DNA of 64,000 nt from Flavobacteriia bacterium (GTDB lineage: Bacteria > Bacteroidota > Bacteroidia > Flavobacteriales > Schleiferiaceae). Below the pieces are notes generated by a model. The model saw only the letters and a program-made list of their open reading frames with translations, was not told the origin of the DNA and did no database searches. Position 1 is the first letter of the stretch. The number at the start of each line of letters is the position of its first letter. The stretch is from assembly GCA_013373425.1 (NCBI GenBank), contig JABXHW010000050.1, positions 1 through 64,000 on the forward strand, written 5' to 3'. A program made the translations under genes and the position numbers. Shown here in pieces: positions 8,441-17,018 of this stretch.

Positions 8441-9115
8441 CTATTGGTTTACTGCATTCCATACCGGATCGTCTGGTGGCGAGGCGGTTACATTCACCTC
8501 AATCTTCTTGATTGGGTGAGTAAAAGATACGGAACGAGAATGAAGATGTATGCTTCTATCTTTATTTGGTCGGCTTGCACCGTACTTTAAATCACCTTTG
8601 ATATGCAGTCCGAGGTTTGCGAGCTGAGCACGAATTTGATGATGTCTGCCTGTTTCAAGGTCGATTTCCAACAAGTGATATCGCTCTGTAGAACGCAGGT
8701 AGGTGTAGTTCAAAACGGCACGCTGAGCGCCATCGGTACCTTCAGCAACGGCGTAACTTTTGTTCTGCTTGGGATTCTTTTTGAGCCAATCCACAAGCTT
8801 CGCACTTTGCTCTTTGGGTTTCTCTTGAGTTACTGCCCAGTAGGTTTTCTTGATTTCCCTTTTCTTGAAGAGCTCCGTCATCCTTGACAAGCCCTTGCTG
8901 GTCCGAGCGAAGATTACAATTCCAGAGGTCGGGCGGTCGAGACGGTGCGGGATGCCGACGAAGACATTTCCCGGTTTATTGTATTTCTGCTTGAGGTATT
9001 CAGCCACATAGTCGCCCATTGGCTTATCGCCTGTGGCGTCACCTTGGGTAATCTGACCCGGACGTTTGTTGACAATCAACAGGTGATTGTCTTCGTAGAG
9101 AATATCGAGTTGCAT
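8441..9115 (-). CDS. RluA-family pseudouridine synthase, short form
   Basis: A 224-residue enzyme that isomerises uridine to pseudouridine in rRNA or tRNA. The catalytic Asp60 is in the PHRLDRPTSGIVIFARTS signature (HRLDR). The protein begins directly with the catalytic domain (LDILYEDNHLLIVNKRPG) and lacks the N-terminal S4 RNA-binding domain of RluC/RluD, so it is closer to the RluA/TruC length class. The GRHHQIRAQL motif near residue 160 is the expected substrate-binding segment. It is placed between panB (4-base gap) and the isoaspartyl peptidase (3-base gap). The exact target uridine cannot be told from the sequence. Confidence 0.92.
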   Translation of the reverse strand: MQLDILYEDNHLLIVNKRPGQITQGDATGDKPMGDYVAEYLKQKYNKPGNVFVGIPHRLDRPTSGIVIFARTSKGLSRMTELFKKREIKKTYWAVTQEKPKEQSAKLVDWLKKNPKQNKSYAVAEGTDGAQRAVLNYTYLRSTERYHLLEIDLETGRHHQIRAQLANLGLHIKGDLKYGASRPNKDRSIHLHSRSVSFTHPIKKIEVNVTASPPDDPVWNAVNQ

Positions 9116-9119
9116 CGAC

Positions 9120-9938
9120 TCAGTAACTTTCCTTGTCGTTCGGGAAGTCGCGGTTCTTCACATCTGCTACATAATTGCCCACTGCCCCTGTGATTTGATC
9201 GTATAGATCCAGGTAACGACGAAGGAATCTCGGGTGAAATTCATGCGTCATTCCAAGCATGTCGTGAAGTACAAGAACTTGCCCATCAACGTCTTGTCCA
9301 GCGCCAATTCCGATAACTGGAATGTCTAAGCTCTCGGCCACCTTCTTAGCGAGCTTGCTTGGAATTTTCTCTAGAACCAATGCGAAACAACCTGCGGCTT
9401 CGAGTGCTTTAGCATCTTCGAGTAGCTTTTCAGCTTCTGCCTCTTCCTTTGCACGAACGGTGTAAGTACCGAACTTGTAGATCGATTGTGGAGTAAGTCC
9501 AAGGTGCCCCATAACAGGAATACCTGCCTTTAGAATGCGCTCAATCGAATCGACAATTTCAGTTCCACCTTCCAATTTTACAGCGTGACCACCACTTTCT
9601 TTCATTATGCGAATAGCAGAGGTAAGCGCTTCTTTGGAATTTCCTTGATAGGACCCAAACGGAAGGTCGACAACCACCAACGCTCTGTCGATTGCACGAA
9701 CCACTGAACTCGCGTGATAAATCATCTGATCGAGTGTAATCGGAAGTGTCGTTTCATGTCCTGCCATTACATTCGAAGCGGAATCACCAACTAGGATTAC
9801 GTCAATACCAGCGGCGTCCACAATCTTAGCCATCGTATAGTCGTAGGCGGTAAGCATGGAGATTTTCTCTCCGTTGCGCTTCATTTCTTGAACCGAGTTG
9901 GTTGTGATTTTCTTGTAATCAGACTTCGCCATTGACAT
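9120..9938 (-). CDS. panB: 3-methyl-2-oxobutanoate hydroxymethyltransferase
   Basis: A 272-residue (beta/alpha)8 enzyme that adds a hydroxymethyl group from 5,10-methylene-tetrahydrofolate to alpha-ketoisovalerate, the first step of pantothenate and CoA synthesis. Diagnostic segments are [63 protein letters not shown] and VIGIGAG with the [10 protein letters not shown] tail. The ATG at 9938 is used; a second ATG two codons later is possible. It is the first gene of a three-gene operon with a good promoter just upstream. No other pantothenate genes are in the window. Confidence 0.97.
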   Translation of the reverse strand: MSMAKSDYKKITTNSVQEMKRNGEKISMLTAYDYTMAKIVDAAGIDVILVGDSASNVMAGHETTLPITLDQMIYHASSVVRAIDRALVVVDLPFGSYQGNSKEALTSAIRIMKESGGHAVKLEGGTEIVDSIERILKAGIPVMGHLGLTPQSIYKFGTYTVRAKEEAEAEKLLEDAKALEAAGCFALVLEKIPSKLAKKVAESLDIPVIGIGAGQDVDGQVLVLHDMLGMTHEFHPRFLRRYLDLYDQITGAVGNYVADVKNRDFPNDKESY

Positions 9939-9963
9939 AATAAGAGGGCATTGTTTAGATATG

Positions 9964-9993
9964 CGAAGTTACGAGGTTGGTTCTGAATGGCAA
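9964..9993 (-). promoter_or_regulatory. Promoter of the panB operon
   Basis: On the minus strand: TTG (9991-9993), 19 bases, then TAACTTCG (9964-9971), close to the Bacteroidota TTG-N19-TAnnTTTG pattern. It predicts a leader of about 20 bases before the panB ATG. Confidence 0.55.
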
Positions 9994-10026
9994 GCACCCT
10001 TGTCCGTGGGGACGTGGGTGTGAATC

Positions 10027-10132
10027 ATAGACTCTTAGATAATCAGACAAACAGACTAATGGACAATCAGATGCTCAGACTTTCAGATTATAAGTCTAAA
10101 CATCCATAAATCTGATAGTCTATCAGTCTCTC
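10027..10132. repeat. Cluster of short degenerate repeats (ATCAGAC / AGTCTGAT words) in an intergenic region
   Basis: In the 281-base gap between panB and the next gene, CAGAC or TCAGA words recur on the plus strand at 10043, 10051, 10067 and 10075, then the complementary AGTCT/TCTGA words occur at 10093, 10111, 10117 and 10125. The change of orientation makes the block a loose inverted repeat, including TCAGATT (10083-10089) facing AATCTGA (10109-10115). No open reading frame covers it. The rest of the gap contains the panB promoter and a candidate promoter for the downstream lipoprotein gene. Confidence 0.55.
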
Positions 10133-10188
10133 TACCCAAACCTTTCCCCATATCCAATCGTTATCAACCAAACTCGCGGGTATTATGT

Positions 10189-10196
10189 TACATTTG
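10189..10196 (+). promoter_or_regulatory. Candidate -7 promoter element for the 10220 lipoprotein gene
   Basis: TACATTTG matches TAnnTTTG exactly and sits 23 bases before the ATG at 10220. The -33 region has only TTAT rather than TTG. Confidence 0.4.
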
Positions 10197-10219
10197 CCCT
10201 TCTTCAAAGAATTGCGCTT

Positions 10220-11236
10220 ATGAAAAGAGGACTGCTAGGACTCTCTTTACTTTCTATACTAGGCTTTACAGCTTGCAACAACGAGATTGATGTGAATGCC
10301 CCGTTCGAAGAAACGACGGTCGTTTACGCGGCATTGGACGCAGGTTCTTCTGTCAATTATATCCGTATCACCAGAGCATACTTAGGTGAGGAAGGAATTC
10401 TTGGTGGAAATGATGTAGCCGACAGCTTGTACTATGACTCATTGAATGTTCAACTGCTAGGGCGCAATGCTTCCGGCAATGTTGTTTCTACATTTCAAGC
10501 AGTTCAAGATCCTACGGTGCAAATGGAAGAAGGTTTCTTTACTACTGAAGGATATGTGGTATTCCGCGTTAATGGCAATTTGAATGAAGAGCATTCTTAC
10601 GAGGTAGTCATTCAGCGTCCTGATGGCGAAACCGTTCGTTCAGAAACAGGAATGGTGCGTGAATTTCGAGTAACCGAGCCAAGATTTCCGACGGTTAATC
10701 CAGCGGGAACAAGAGGACAAGAAATTGCATGGGACCAAGCAATCTATGGAAGAGTGTACAACGTAAACTTCCACATGCGTTATGTTGAGTTTCCGCGCAA
10801 CGACAAAGAAGACAGTACCCGTCATACTTTCACCTATACACTTCCTTATACTACAGGAGATAACCTCGATGGCATCGGTGAAATTTCATCCATCATTAAT
10901 AAAGACCAGTTCTTTGGCAGTATGGCAGCTCAATTAGCGCCTCCTGCTGTAGGATATGTTCGCATTCCAAGAAGAGTGGACGTAGAGGTTGTTTGTGGCG
11001 CTGAAGACTTGGCGACTCACATCAATGTAAGTCAGCCACAGACGGGTGTACTACAAGATCCACCATTCTTTACTAATGTTGAGAATGGAGTAGGCGTGGT
11101 TTCGTCCATCCGTAGAAGCTATGTATTGGGTAAGCGACTAGCACCTGCTTCGATCGATGAGCTCGTATTTGGATCATATACCTGCGGATTGAAATTCGGC
11201 AAGGTGACAACACAAGACACATTGTTCTGTCAGTAG
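10220..11236 (+). CDS. Secreted lipoprotein of unknown function, DUF4249-like
   Basis: A 338-residue protein with a lipoprotein signal (MKRGLLGLSLLSILGFTACN, Cys19). The body is rich in beta-strand-type sequence. A C-terminal segment FFTNVENGVGVVSSI resembles the SNIENGxGxF motif near the end of Bacteroidota DUF4249 lipoproteins, which usually accompany TonB-dependent receptors, but no receptor gene is adjacent here; the next gene is dnaK after a terminator. The early region (FEETTVVYAALDAGSSVNYIRITRAYLG) also fits that family's beta-sandwich start. I do not recognise a function. It has its own candidate promoter and terminator, so it is probably monocistronic. Confidence 0.7.
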   Translation: MKRGLLGLSLLSILGFTACNNEIDVNAPFEETTVVYAALDAGSSVNYIRITRAYLGEEGILGGNDVADSLYYDSLNVQLLGRNASGNVVSTFQAVQDPTVQMEEGFFTTEGYVVFRVNGNLNEEHSYEVVIQRPDGETVRSETGMVREFRVTEPRFPTVNPAGTRGQEIAWDQAIYGRVYNVNFHMRYVEFPRNDKEDSTRHTFTYTLPYTTGDNLDGIGEISSIINKDQFFGSMAAQLAPPAVGYVRIPRRVDVEVVCGAEDLATHINVSQPQTGVLQDPPFFTNVENGVGVVSSIRRSYVLGKRLAPASIDELVFGSYTCGLKFGKVTTQDTLFCQ

Positions 11237-11271
11237 CGACTCAATTCTGACAAACTGTCGTCGATACACAC

Positions 11272-11302
11272 AAAATCCTGACAATTTCGTCGGGATTTTT
11301 TG
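11272..11302 (+). terminator. Rho-independent terminator after the lipoprotein gene
   Basis: Eleven-bp stem with one G-T pair (AAAATCCTGAC at 11272-11282; GTCGGGATTTT at 11289-11299), 6-base loop, then a T run. Confidence 0.85.
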
Positions 11303-11386
11303 TTTCTGGTCCACTGGCATATCGTTTGACTATTGGAAGATGTCTCAGGACGAAAATTGTTAAGACTTAAATCAAAATAAATACTG

Positions 11387-13285
11387 ATGAGCAAGATTAT
11401 TGGTATCGACCTCGGAACGACGAATTCATGCGTCGCTGTAATGGAGGGTAACGAACCGGTGGTAATTCCAAACAGCGAAGGAAAGCGTACAACCCCTTCA
11501 ATGGTGGCATTTGTAGAAGGCGGCGAGCGTAAAGTGGGCGACCCTGCAAAGCGTCAGGCTATTACCAACCCAAACAAAACTATCTTCTCTATCAAGCGCT
11601 TCATGGGTGAGTCATTCTCAGGAATGTCGAACGAAATCAAGCGTGTACCTTATAAAGTAGTGAAGGGCGATAACGATACACCACGTGTGCAAATCGACGA
11701 TCGCATGTATACTCCACAAGAATTGTCAGCTATGATTCTTCAGAAGATGAAGAAAACAGCTGAAGATTACTTGGGAACATCTGTAACTGAAGCGGTAATT
11801 ACTGTTCCAGCTTACTTTAACGACGCTCAGCGTCAAGCTACCAAAGAAGCAGGTGAAATTGCAGGTTTGAAGGTTCGTCGTATCATCAACGAGCCAACTG
11901 CAGCTGCACTCGCATATGGTATCGAGAAGAAAGGCCAAGATTTGAAAGTGGCTGTATTCGACTGTGGTGGTGGTACGCACGATGTATCTATCCTCGAGTT
12001 AGGTGATGGTGTATTCGAAGTAAAGTCAACCGACGGTGATACTCACTTGGGTGGTGATGACTTCGATCAGCGCATTATCGACTGGTTGGCAGACGAATTC
12101 AACAAAGAAGAAGGAATGGACTTGCGCGAAGATGCAATGGCACTTCAGCGTTTGAAAGAGGCTGCAGAGAAAGCTAAGATTGAATTGTCTAGCGGCTCTA
12201 GCACCGAAATCAACCTTCCATATATCACCGCCACTGCAAGCGGACCTAAGCACTTGGTGCGCACATTGAGCCGTTCAGAATTCGAAAGATTGGTGAGCGA
12301 CTTGGTAGAGCGCACTATCGAGCCTTGTAAAACAGCATTGAAGAATGCTGACATGAGCGTGAGCGATATCGACGAAATCATCCTCGTTGGTGGTTCTACT
12401 CGTATTCCTGCGATTCAAGAAGCCGTAAAGAAGTTCTTCGGCAAAGATGCTTCGAAAGGAGTTAACCCAGATGAGGTAGTTGCAATTGGAGCATCTATCC
12501 AAGGTGGTGTATTGGCAGGTGACGTGAAAGACGTTCTCCTTCTCGACGTGACTCCCCTTTCATTGGGTATCGAAACTATGGGCGGCGTGTTCACCAAGCT
12601 CATCGAATCGAATACTACCATTCCAACGAAGAAGTCAGAGACATTCTCAACTGCTGCGGATAACCAACCACAGGTTGATATCCACGTATTGCAGGGCGAG
12701 CGCCCTATGGCGAATGACAACAAGACTATCGGTCGCTTTGCACTCGACGATATTCCACCAGCGCCACGCGGTGTACCTCAAATCGAGGTAACATTCGATA
12801 TTGATGCTAACGGTATTTTGAATGTTTCTGCAAAAGATAAGGCTACAGGTAAAGAGCAGTCGATTCGCATCGAAGCTTCAAGTGGACTTTCACAAGAGGA
12901 AATCGATCGCATGAAGCAAGAAGCAGAAGCTAATGCGGATGCTGATAAGCAAGCGAAAGAGAAAGTAGACAAGCTAAATGCAGCGGATCAAATGATCTTC
13001 CAAACTGAAAAGCAACTCAGCGAGTTTGGCGATAAGCTTTCAGAGGGAAATAAAGCACCAATTGAGGAAGCGTTGACTGAGCTCAAAGCGGCGCACGAAT
13101 CTGGCGATATCGCTACGATTGACGCAGCTATGGAGAAAATCAACGAGGCCTGGAAGAATGCTTCAGAAGAGATGTACAAAGCACAGCAAGAAGGTGGGGC
13201 GGAAGCCGGACCAGATGCAGGTGCTGAAGCATCGAACAACGACGGTGATGATGTTACCGACGTAGAGTTTGAAGAAGTGAAGTAA
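11387..13285 (+). CDS. dnaK: Molecular chaperone DnaK (Hsp70)
   Basis: A 632-residue Hsp70 of normal length. The nucleotide-binding domain has the phosphate-1 loop [17 protein letters not shown], the phosphate-2 segment [13 protein letters not shown] (Cys and His replace the commoner Leu and Phe, a variation found in this phylum) and [11 protein letters not shown]. The interdomain linker [16 protein letters not shown] precedes the substrate-binding domain. The lid ends in a disordered Gly/Ala-rich tail and the conserved acidic [10 protein letters not shown] end. No grpE or dnaJ gene is next to it, so the gene stands alone, between terminators at 11272 and 13309. I found no convincing promoter or CIRCE element in the 150-base upstream region. 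Confidence 0.98.
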   Translation: MSKIIGIDLGTTNSCVAVMEGNEPVVIPNSEGKRTTPSMVAFVEGGERKVGDPAKRQAITNPNKTIFSIKRFMGESFSGMSNEIKRVPYKVVKGDNDTPRVQIDDRMYTPQELSAMILQKMKKTAEDYLGTSVTEAVITVPAYFNDAQRQATKEAGEIAGLKVRRIINEPTAAALAYGIEKKGQDLKVAVFDCGGGTHDVSILELGDGVFEVKSTDGDTHLGGDDFDQRIIDWLADEFNKEEGMDLREDAMALQRLKEAAEKAKIELSSGSSTEINLPYITATASGPKHLVRTLSRSEFERLVSDLVERTIEPCKTALKNADMSVSDIDEIILVGGSTRIPAIQEAVKKFFGKDASKGVNPDEVVAIGASIQGGVLAGDVKDVLLLDVTPLSLGIETMGGVFTKLIESNTTIPTKKSETFSTAADNQPQVDIHVLQGERPMANDNKTIGRFALDDIPPAPRGVPQIEVTFDIDANGILNVSAKDKATGKEQSIRIEASSGLSQEEIDRMKQEAEANADADKQAKEKVDKLNAADQMIFQTEKQLSEFGDKLSEGNKAPIEEALTELKAAHESGDIATIDAAMEKINEAWKNASEEMYKAQQEGGAEAGPDAGAEASNNDGDDVTDVEFEEVK

Positions 13286-13308
13286 ACTTTCCCCATTTTT
13301 GAACATCG

Positions 13309-13344
13309 AAAGGGTCATCTGTCGAAAGGCAGGTGACCTTTTTT
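13309..13344 (+). terminator. Rho-independent terminator of dnaK
   Basis: Stem of about 12 bp with wobble pairs (arms near 13309-13321 and 13329-13341, the right arm reading CAGGTGACCTTT) and a run of seven T residues. Confidence 0.85.
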
Positions 13345-13364
13345 TGTTAAGGGAATGATAAATA

Positions 13365-13396
13365 TTGACATTTCTCGATTGTGTCTAATAAATTCG
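13365..13396 (+). promoter_or_regulatory. Promoter of the GLPGLI/outer-membrane protein pair
   Basis: TTG at 13365-13367, a 21-base spacer, then TAAATTCG at 13389-13396, followed by the GLPGLI start at 13417. Confidence 0.5.
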
Positions 13397-13416
13397 TGGG
13401 AACTAAACACTTCAAA

Positions 13417-14127
13417 ATGAAATCGACCTGGCTCTTCGCACTCGTGGCGATGACGTCTATTGCAGCTACTGCACAAGACTCTACCACGACGGGCTTTATC
13501 CTCTACAATCAAATTGTCGATATCTCTGACAATCCGTGGACGCGCAATCGTCCTGATATGCCCACGGAGATTGAAACGAAATGGCAAACCTACTTTACTC
13601 CTGAAGGCAGTTTCTGCGTCTACAAGCCAGAACCTCAAGATGACGGTTTCAACTCGGGTGGCGTTCAATTTAGAATGATGAGATGGGAGCCGAAGGACGT
13701 TTACTACATGGACTTTCAAGCGCGAGAGTATCGCCACTACAATGAGTTCATGGGTCGCGAATTCAACATCTCGGACACATTGAGCATGGAAGGGTGGAGA
13801 ATGACCGGAAAGCAAGGCATCGTTCTCGGGTATCCTTGTATGGAAGCTAAGAAAGTTCAAGATGACACTGTCACTGTACTCGCATGGTTTACTCCGCGCA
13901 TCCCAGTATCTACTGGACCTATGGGTTACACAGGTTTTCCTGGAGCCGTTCTTTATGTCAATATCGACGACGGTCAGACCACTATTTCAGCAACCAATAT
14001 CGTTATGGGAAGGACTTCAGAAGAAGAATTGGAATTTCCAGATGATGGCGACGAGATGACACGCGAGGAATACGAAACACTCGTAGAAGAGAAGACAGCG
14101 GAAATGAGAAGACGCTGGAGAAGATAA
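13417..14127 (+). CDS. GLPGLI-family secreted protein
   Basis: A 236-residue protein of the Bacteroidota-specific GLPGLI family, whose name motif appears here as GFPGAVLYV near residue 175. A Sec signal peptide (MKSTWLFALVAMTSIAATAQ) is followed by the mature beta-rich domain. The ATG at 13417 is chosen because it opens the signal peptide; an upstream GTG at 13381 would add 12 residues. Members have no established biochemical activity but typically sit beside a large beta-barrel outer-membrane protein, as here (19-base gap to the next gene). The C-terminus is strongly charged (EEKTAEMRRRWRR). Confidence 0.88.
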   Translation: MKSTWLFALVAMTSIAATAQDSTTTGFILYNQIVDISDNPWTRNRPDMPTEIETKWQTYFTPEGSFCVYKPEPQDDGFNSGGVQFRMMRWEPKDVYYMDFQAREYRHYNEFMGREFNISDTLSMEGWRMTGKQGIVLGYPCMEAKKVQDDTVTVLAWFTPRIPVSTGPMGYTGFPGAVLYVNIDDGQTTISATNIVMGRTSEEELEFPDDGDEMTREEYETLVEEKTAEMRRRWRR

Positions 14128-14146
14128 TCAACACAACCTGCACAAA

Positions 14147-16933
14147 ATGAAGAAACTACTCCTCCTCGCAATCGCCGTTATGGGCAGCTGGGCATCGAAT
14201 GCTCAAGTGTTCATCGGTACGGTTGCCGATACGACCAACGAACCCATGCTGATGGCCAGCGTGGCGTTTCTGAATCCCTCCGATAGCACTGTTGCTAGCT
14301 TTGTAATCACCGATAACGATGGGAAGTTCCGCTCAGGTCGACTGTCTGACGGTAACTATATTTTCCAAGTATCGTTCTTAGGGTACGAAACGTATTCAAC
14401 GACGGTTACGGTGGGTGAAAACGGGACGCCTCCAGATTTAGGTGTTATCAAAATTCGCCCTGCATTAAACACCTTGAGTGAAGTAGTGATTAATGGTCAG
14501 CGTATTCCCGTTCTTATCAACAAAGACACTGTAGAATACAACGCCTCTAGCTTCCGTGTACAAGCGGATGACAATGTAGAAGATTTGCTCAAGCGTCTTC
14601 CGGGGATTGAAGTAGAGCGCGATGGAAGCATCACTGCGCAAGGTCAAGAAGTGCAACAAGTATTGGTAGACGGAAAAGAGTTCTTTGGAGGCGATCCAAC
14701 TGTGGCCACTCGTAATATTCCAGCCGATGCAGTGGAGCGCGTTCAGGTATATGATCGTCAGACTGATGATGCGATGTTTACAGGAGTAGACGATGGCGAA
14801 AGAAGTAAAACCATCAACCTAGAGCTTAAAGAAGACCGCCGTAACGGCTACTTCGGATACGCTGAAGGTGGCGCGGGTTATGCCGAGGATAGATATCCAT
14901 TTATGGGAAAGGCCGGTGTGCACTCGTTCACAAATACAACTCGTGTTTCTGTTCTGACCAACGTCAATAACATCAACGATTACGGTTTTAGCTTCGGCGA
15001 TTTCCGCGATATGTCTGGTGGAGGCGGCGGTATGGGCCGCGGTGGTTATATGATCACTGTTGACGGTTCCGAGAGCATTCCTCTGAATTATTCTGGTCCA
15101 AATGATGGATTGTATTTCTCAGGTGCCACAGGTGTTAACCTGAATTGGGATCCTAACCGAAATCATCGTTTCAACGCCTCGTATTTCTACACACACCTCG
15201 ATAACTTCACCACGACTACTGAGAATTCACGTGAATTTGTGGGAAACACAGAGATTGTAGGTCGACGTGAAAGCGAAGAGAATAGCATTTCAAACAACCA
15301 TTCTTTCAGTATCAATCACCGTTCTGATTTGGACACAATGAATCGCATTGAGTTCAAGGCGAACGGCAGTTATCAAGCTGGATTCAGCAACTCAACCGTT
15401 TTTGAGCAAAGAGATATTGAAGGACAGGGCACATTGCAACAGAGCAACCGTAGCACGAACAGCGAAAACAATAATACAGGCGCTAATTTCAATCTGAATT
15501 ATATCCACAAATTCAATAATGCTGGTAGATTATTGACTATTCGCTCTGGGTTGAACTTAACCGATAGAGAAAGCCAAGGAGAGTGGCAGAACAACAATGC
15601 CTTCCCATTGGATAATGACGTAGATAGTTTGTTCCAGAGTAGACAGGATTTGACATTTAATAGGGTGTACTCGGCTTCCGCTGCGTATTCTGAGCCTATC
15701 GCCAGAAAACATCTCTTGGAGTTCACCGCGAGTTTATCCTCAAACAGTGAAAACCTTCGCCGTAATACGAGCGACGTTTACTCTGGTGGGTTCCTGGAAG
15801 AATTCTCACCGAACTTCAGCATGACTGAGTCTACTCGTGGCCTGGCGTTGGCGTATAAATACACGGGAGAAAAGCACAATCTTGATGTTTCTGTTAGAGG
15901 AAATATGTACACTCAAGGAGCGGTAGAATCTCGTTTGGAATCCACCATCACACCGAGGAACTACACTTACCTGCTTCCAAACATCAACTACAACTACAAC
16001 ATGTCGAGCTTCAGCCGATTGTCAGTGAATTATAGCACCAACGTTCAGCTTCCAGAGCTCACACAATTGTTGACCTTACGCGATATTACGAACCCGCTCA
16101 TCACTTATGTGGGTAATGCGAATCTAGAACCACAATACACCAATAGTCTTTGGGCCCACTTTGGTTCTTGGAATAGTTTCGCTGGATATGGCTGGTGGGG
16201 CTTTATCAACGCGTCTAGAACAGACAATGTAATTTCTACAAGTCAGACTATCGACGACCAGTACGTCAGAACATTTACTCCAGAGAACTTTGACAATCCT
16301 TCGTACAGCGTTCGTGGAAATGTGAGCTATAACCGTTCTTTCAATTCCATCGGTTTGAGATCTAGAGCTGGATTGAATTCAAGCTGGAGCAGATCGCCCA
16401 ACCGTATCAATGGAGCATTGAACGAGCAATCGAATACCGCAGCAGGTGGTAGCTTGGGATTGTCGAACCTCAATCAAGATATCATTGAAGTATCCGTTGG
16501 TGGTGAATGGAATATGAACTGGAGTGAGTTCTCGCTTCAGGAGCAGCTCAATCAACAGTATTTCTCGCAGAGTTATTATGTGAATTTCGACTGGACGCCA
16601 TTCAAGGGGTTTGGAATCGAGAGTGGGGTGAATATGAACAACTATTCAAACGCGTCATTCGCTGAAGATCAGTTTGTTCCGGTATGGAATGCGAATATCC
16701 GCTATAACTTGAGTAAAACCGGAACTGCACAGTTGGAGCTCACCGTTTCTGATATCTTGAATCAGAACAGAGGTGTGAGTCGATTCGGTAACCTCAATGC
16801 CATTATCGAGCGCAATACAAACTCATTGGGTCGTTATGTGATGATTACTTTCCTCTACAAATTCAATAGTAACATGGGAGGAGGAGCAGAAGAAGGAAGA
16901 GGACATAGAGAAGAGATTCGTATGGTCCACTAA
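14147..16933 (+). CDS. Outer-membrane beta-barrel protein with carboxypeptidase-like regulatory and TonB-plug domains
   Basis: A 928-residue outer-membrane protein. After a signal peptide (MKKLLLLAIAVMGSWASNAQ), residues about 21-110 form a carboxypeptidase-D-like regulatory domain (GKFRSGRLSDGNYIFQVSFL), residues about 115-230 a plug-like domain (VEDLLKRLPGIEVERDG; VDGKEFFGGDP), and the rest is a beta-barrel with alternating aromatic strands. This is the architecture of the OMP_b-brl_3 family that pairs with GLPGLI proteins. No SusD-like partner is present, so glycan uptake is not implied. A glycine-rich stretch near residues 288-300 lies in a loop. The C-terminus is charged rather than ending in an aromatic residue. 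Transport substrate unknown. Confidence 0.88.
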   Translation: MKKLLLLAIAVMGSWASNAQVFIGTVADTTNEPMLMASVAFLNPSDSTVASFVITDNDGKFRSGRLSDGNYIFQVSFLGYETYSTTVTVGENGTPPDLGVIKIRPALNTLSEVVINGQRIPVLINKDTVEYNASSFRVQADDNVEDLLKRLPGIEVERDGSITAQGQEVQQVLVDGKEFFGGDPTVATRNIPADAVERVQVYDRQTDDAMFTGVDDGERSKTINLELKEDRRNGYFGYAEGGAGYAEDRYPFMGKAGVHSFTNTTRVSVLTNVNNINDYGFSFGDFRDMSGGGGGMGRGGYMITVDGSESIPLNYSGPNDGLYFSGATGVNLNWDPNRNHRFNASYFYTHLDNFTTTTENSREFVGNTEIVGRRESEENSISNNHSFSINHRSDLDTMNRIEFKANGSYQAGFSNSTVFEQRDIEGQGTLQQSNRSTNSENNNTGANFNLNYIHKFNNAGRLLTIRSGLNLTDRESQGEWQNNNAFPLDNDVDSLFQSRQDLTFNRVYSASAAYSEPIARKHLLEFTASLSSNSENLRRNTSDVYSGGFLEEFSPNFSMTESTRGLALAYKYTGEKHNLDVSVRGNMYTQGAVESRLESTITPRNYTYLLPNINYNYNMSSFSRLSVNYSTNVQLPELTQLLTLRDITNPLITYVGNANLEPQYTNSLWAHFGSWNSFAGYGWWGFINASRTDNVISTSQTIDDQYVRTFTPENFDNPSYSVRGNVSYNRSFNSIGLRSRAGLNSSWSRSPNRINGALNEQSNTAAGGSLGLSNLNQDIIEVSVGGEWNMNWSEFSLQEQLNQQYFSQSYYVNFDWTPFKGFGIESGVNMNNYSNASFAEDQFVPVWNANIRYNLSKTGTAQLELTVSDILNQNRGVSRFGNLNAIIERNTNSLGRYVMITFLYKFNSNMGGGAEEGRGHREEIRMVH

Positions 16934-16952
16934 TTCTTGTTGAAAACATTTT

Positions 16953-17013
16953 AGAACTGGACTCGACTTTGCCTATACAATATAGCGCAAGTCAGTCCAG
17001 TTCTATTATTTTT
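16953..17013 (+). terminator. Long hairpin, probable terminator of the outer-membrane protein gene
   Basis: An 11-bp perfect stem (AGAACTGGACT at 16953-16963 with AGTCCAGTTCT at 16994-17004), extended inside by GACTT/AAGTC after a bulge, then a T-rich stretch. It ends only 5 bases before the next ATG, and the T run doubles as a -7-like element for that gene. Confidence 0.7.
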
Positions 17014-17014
17014 G
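17007..17014 (+). promoter_or_regulatory. -7-like element four bases before the LysM gene ATG (possible leaderless promoter)
   Basis: TATTTTTG matches TAnnTTTG exactly; GCAG then separates it from the ATG at 17019. The same element-N4-ATG layout occurs at 24132, 33111, 52835 and 53377. No -33 TTG is seen. Confidence 0.4.
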
Positions 17015-17018
17015 GCAG

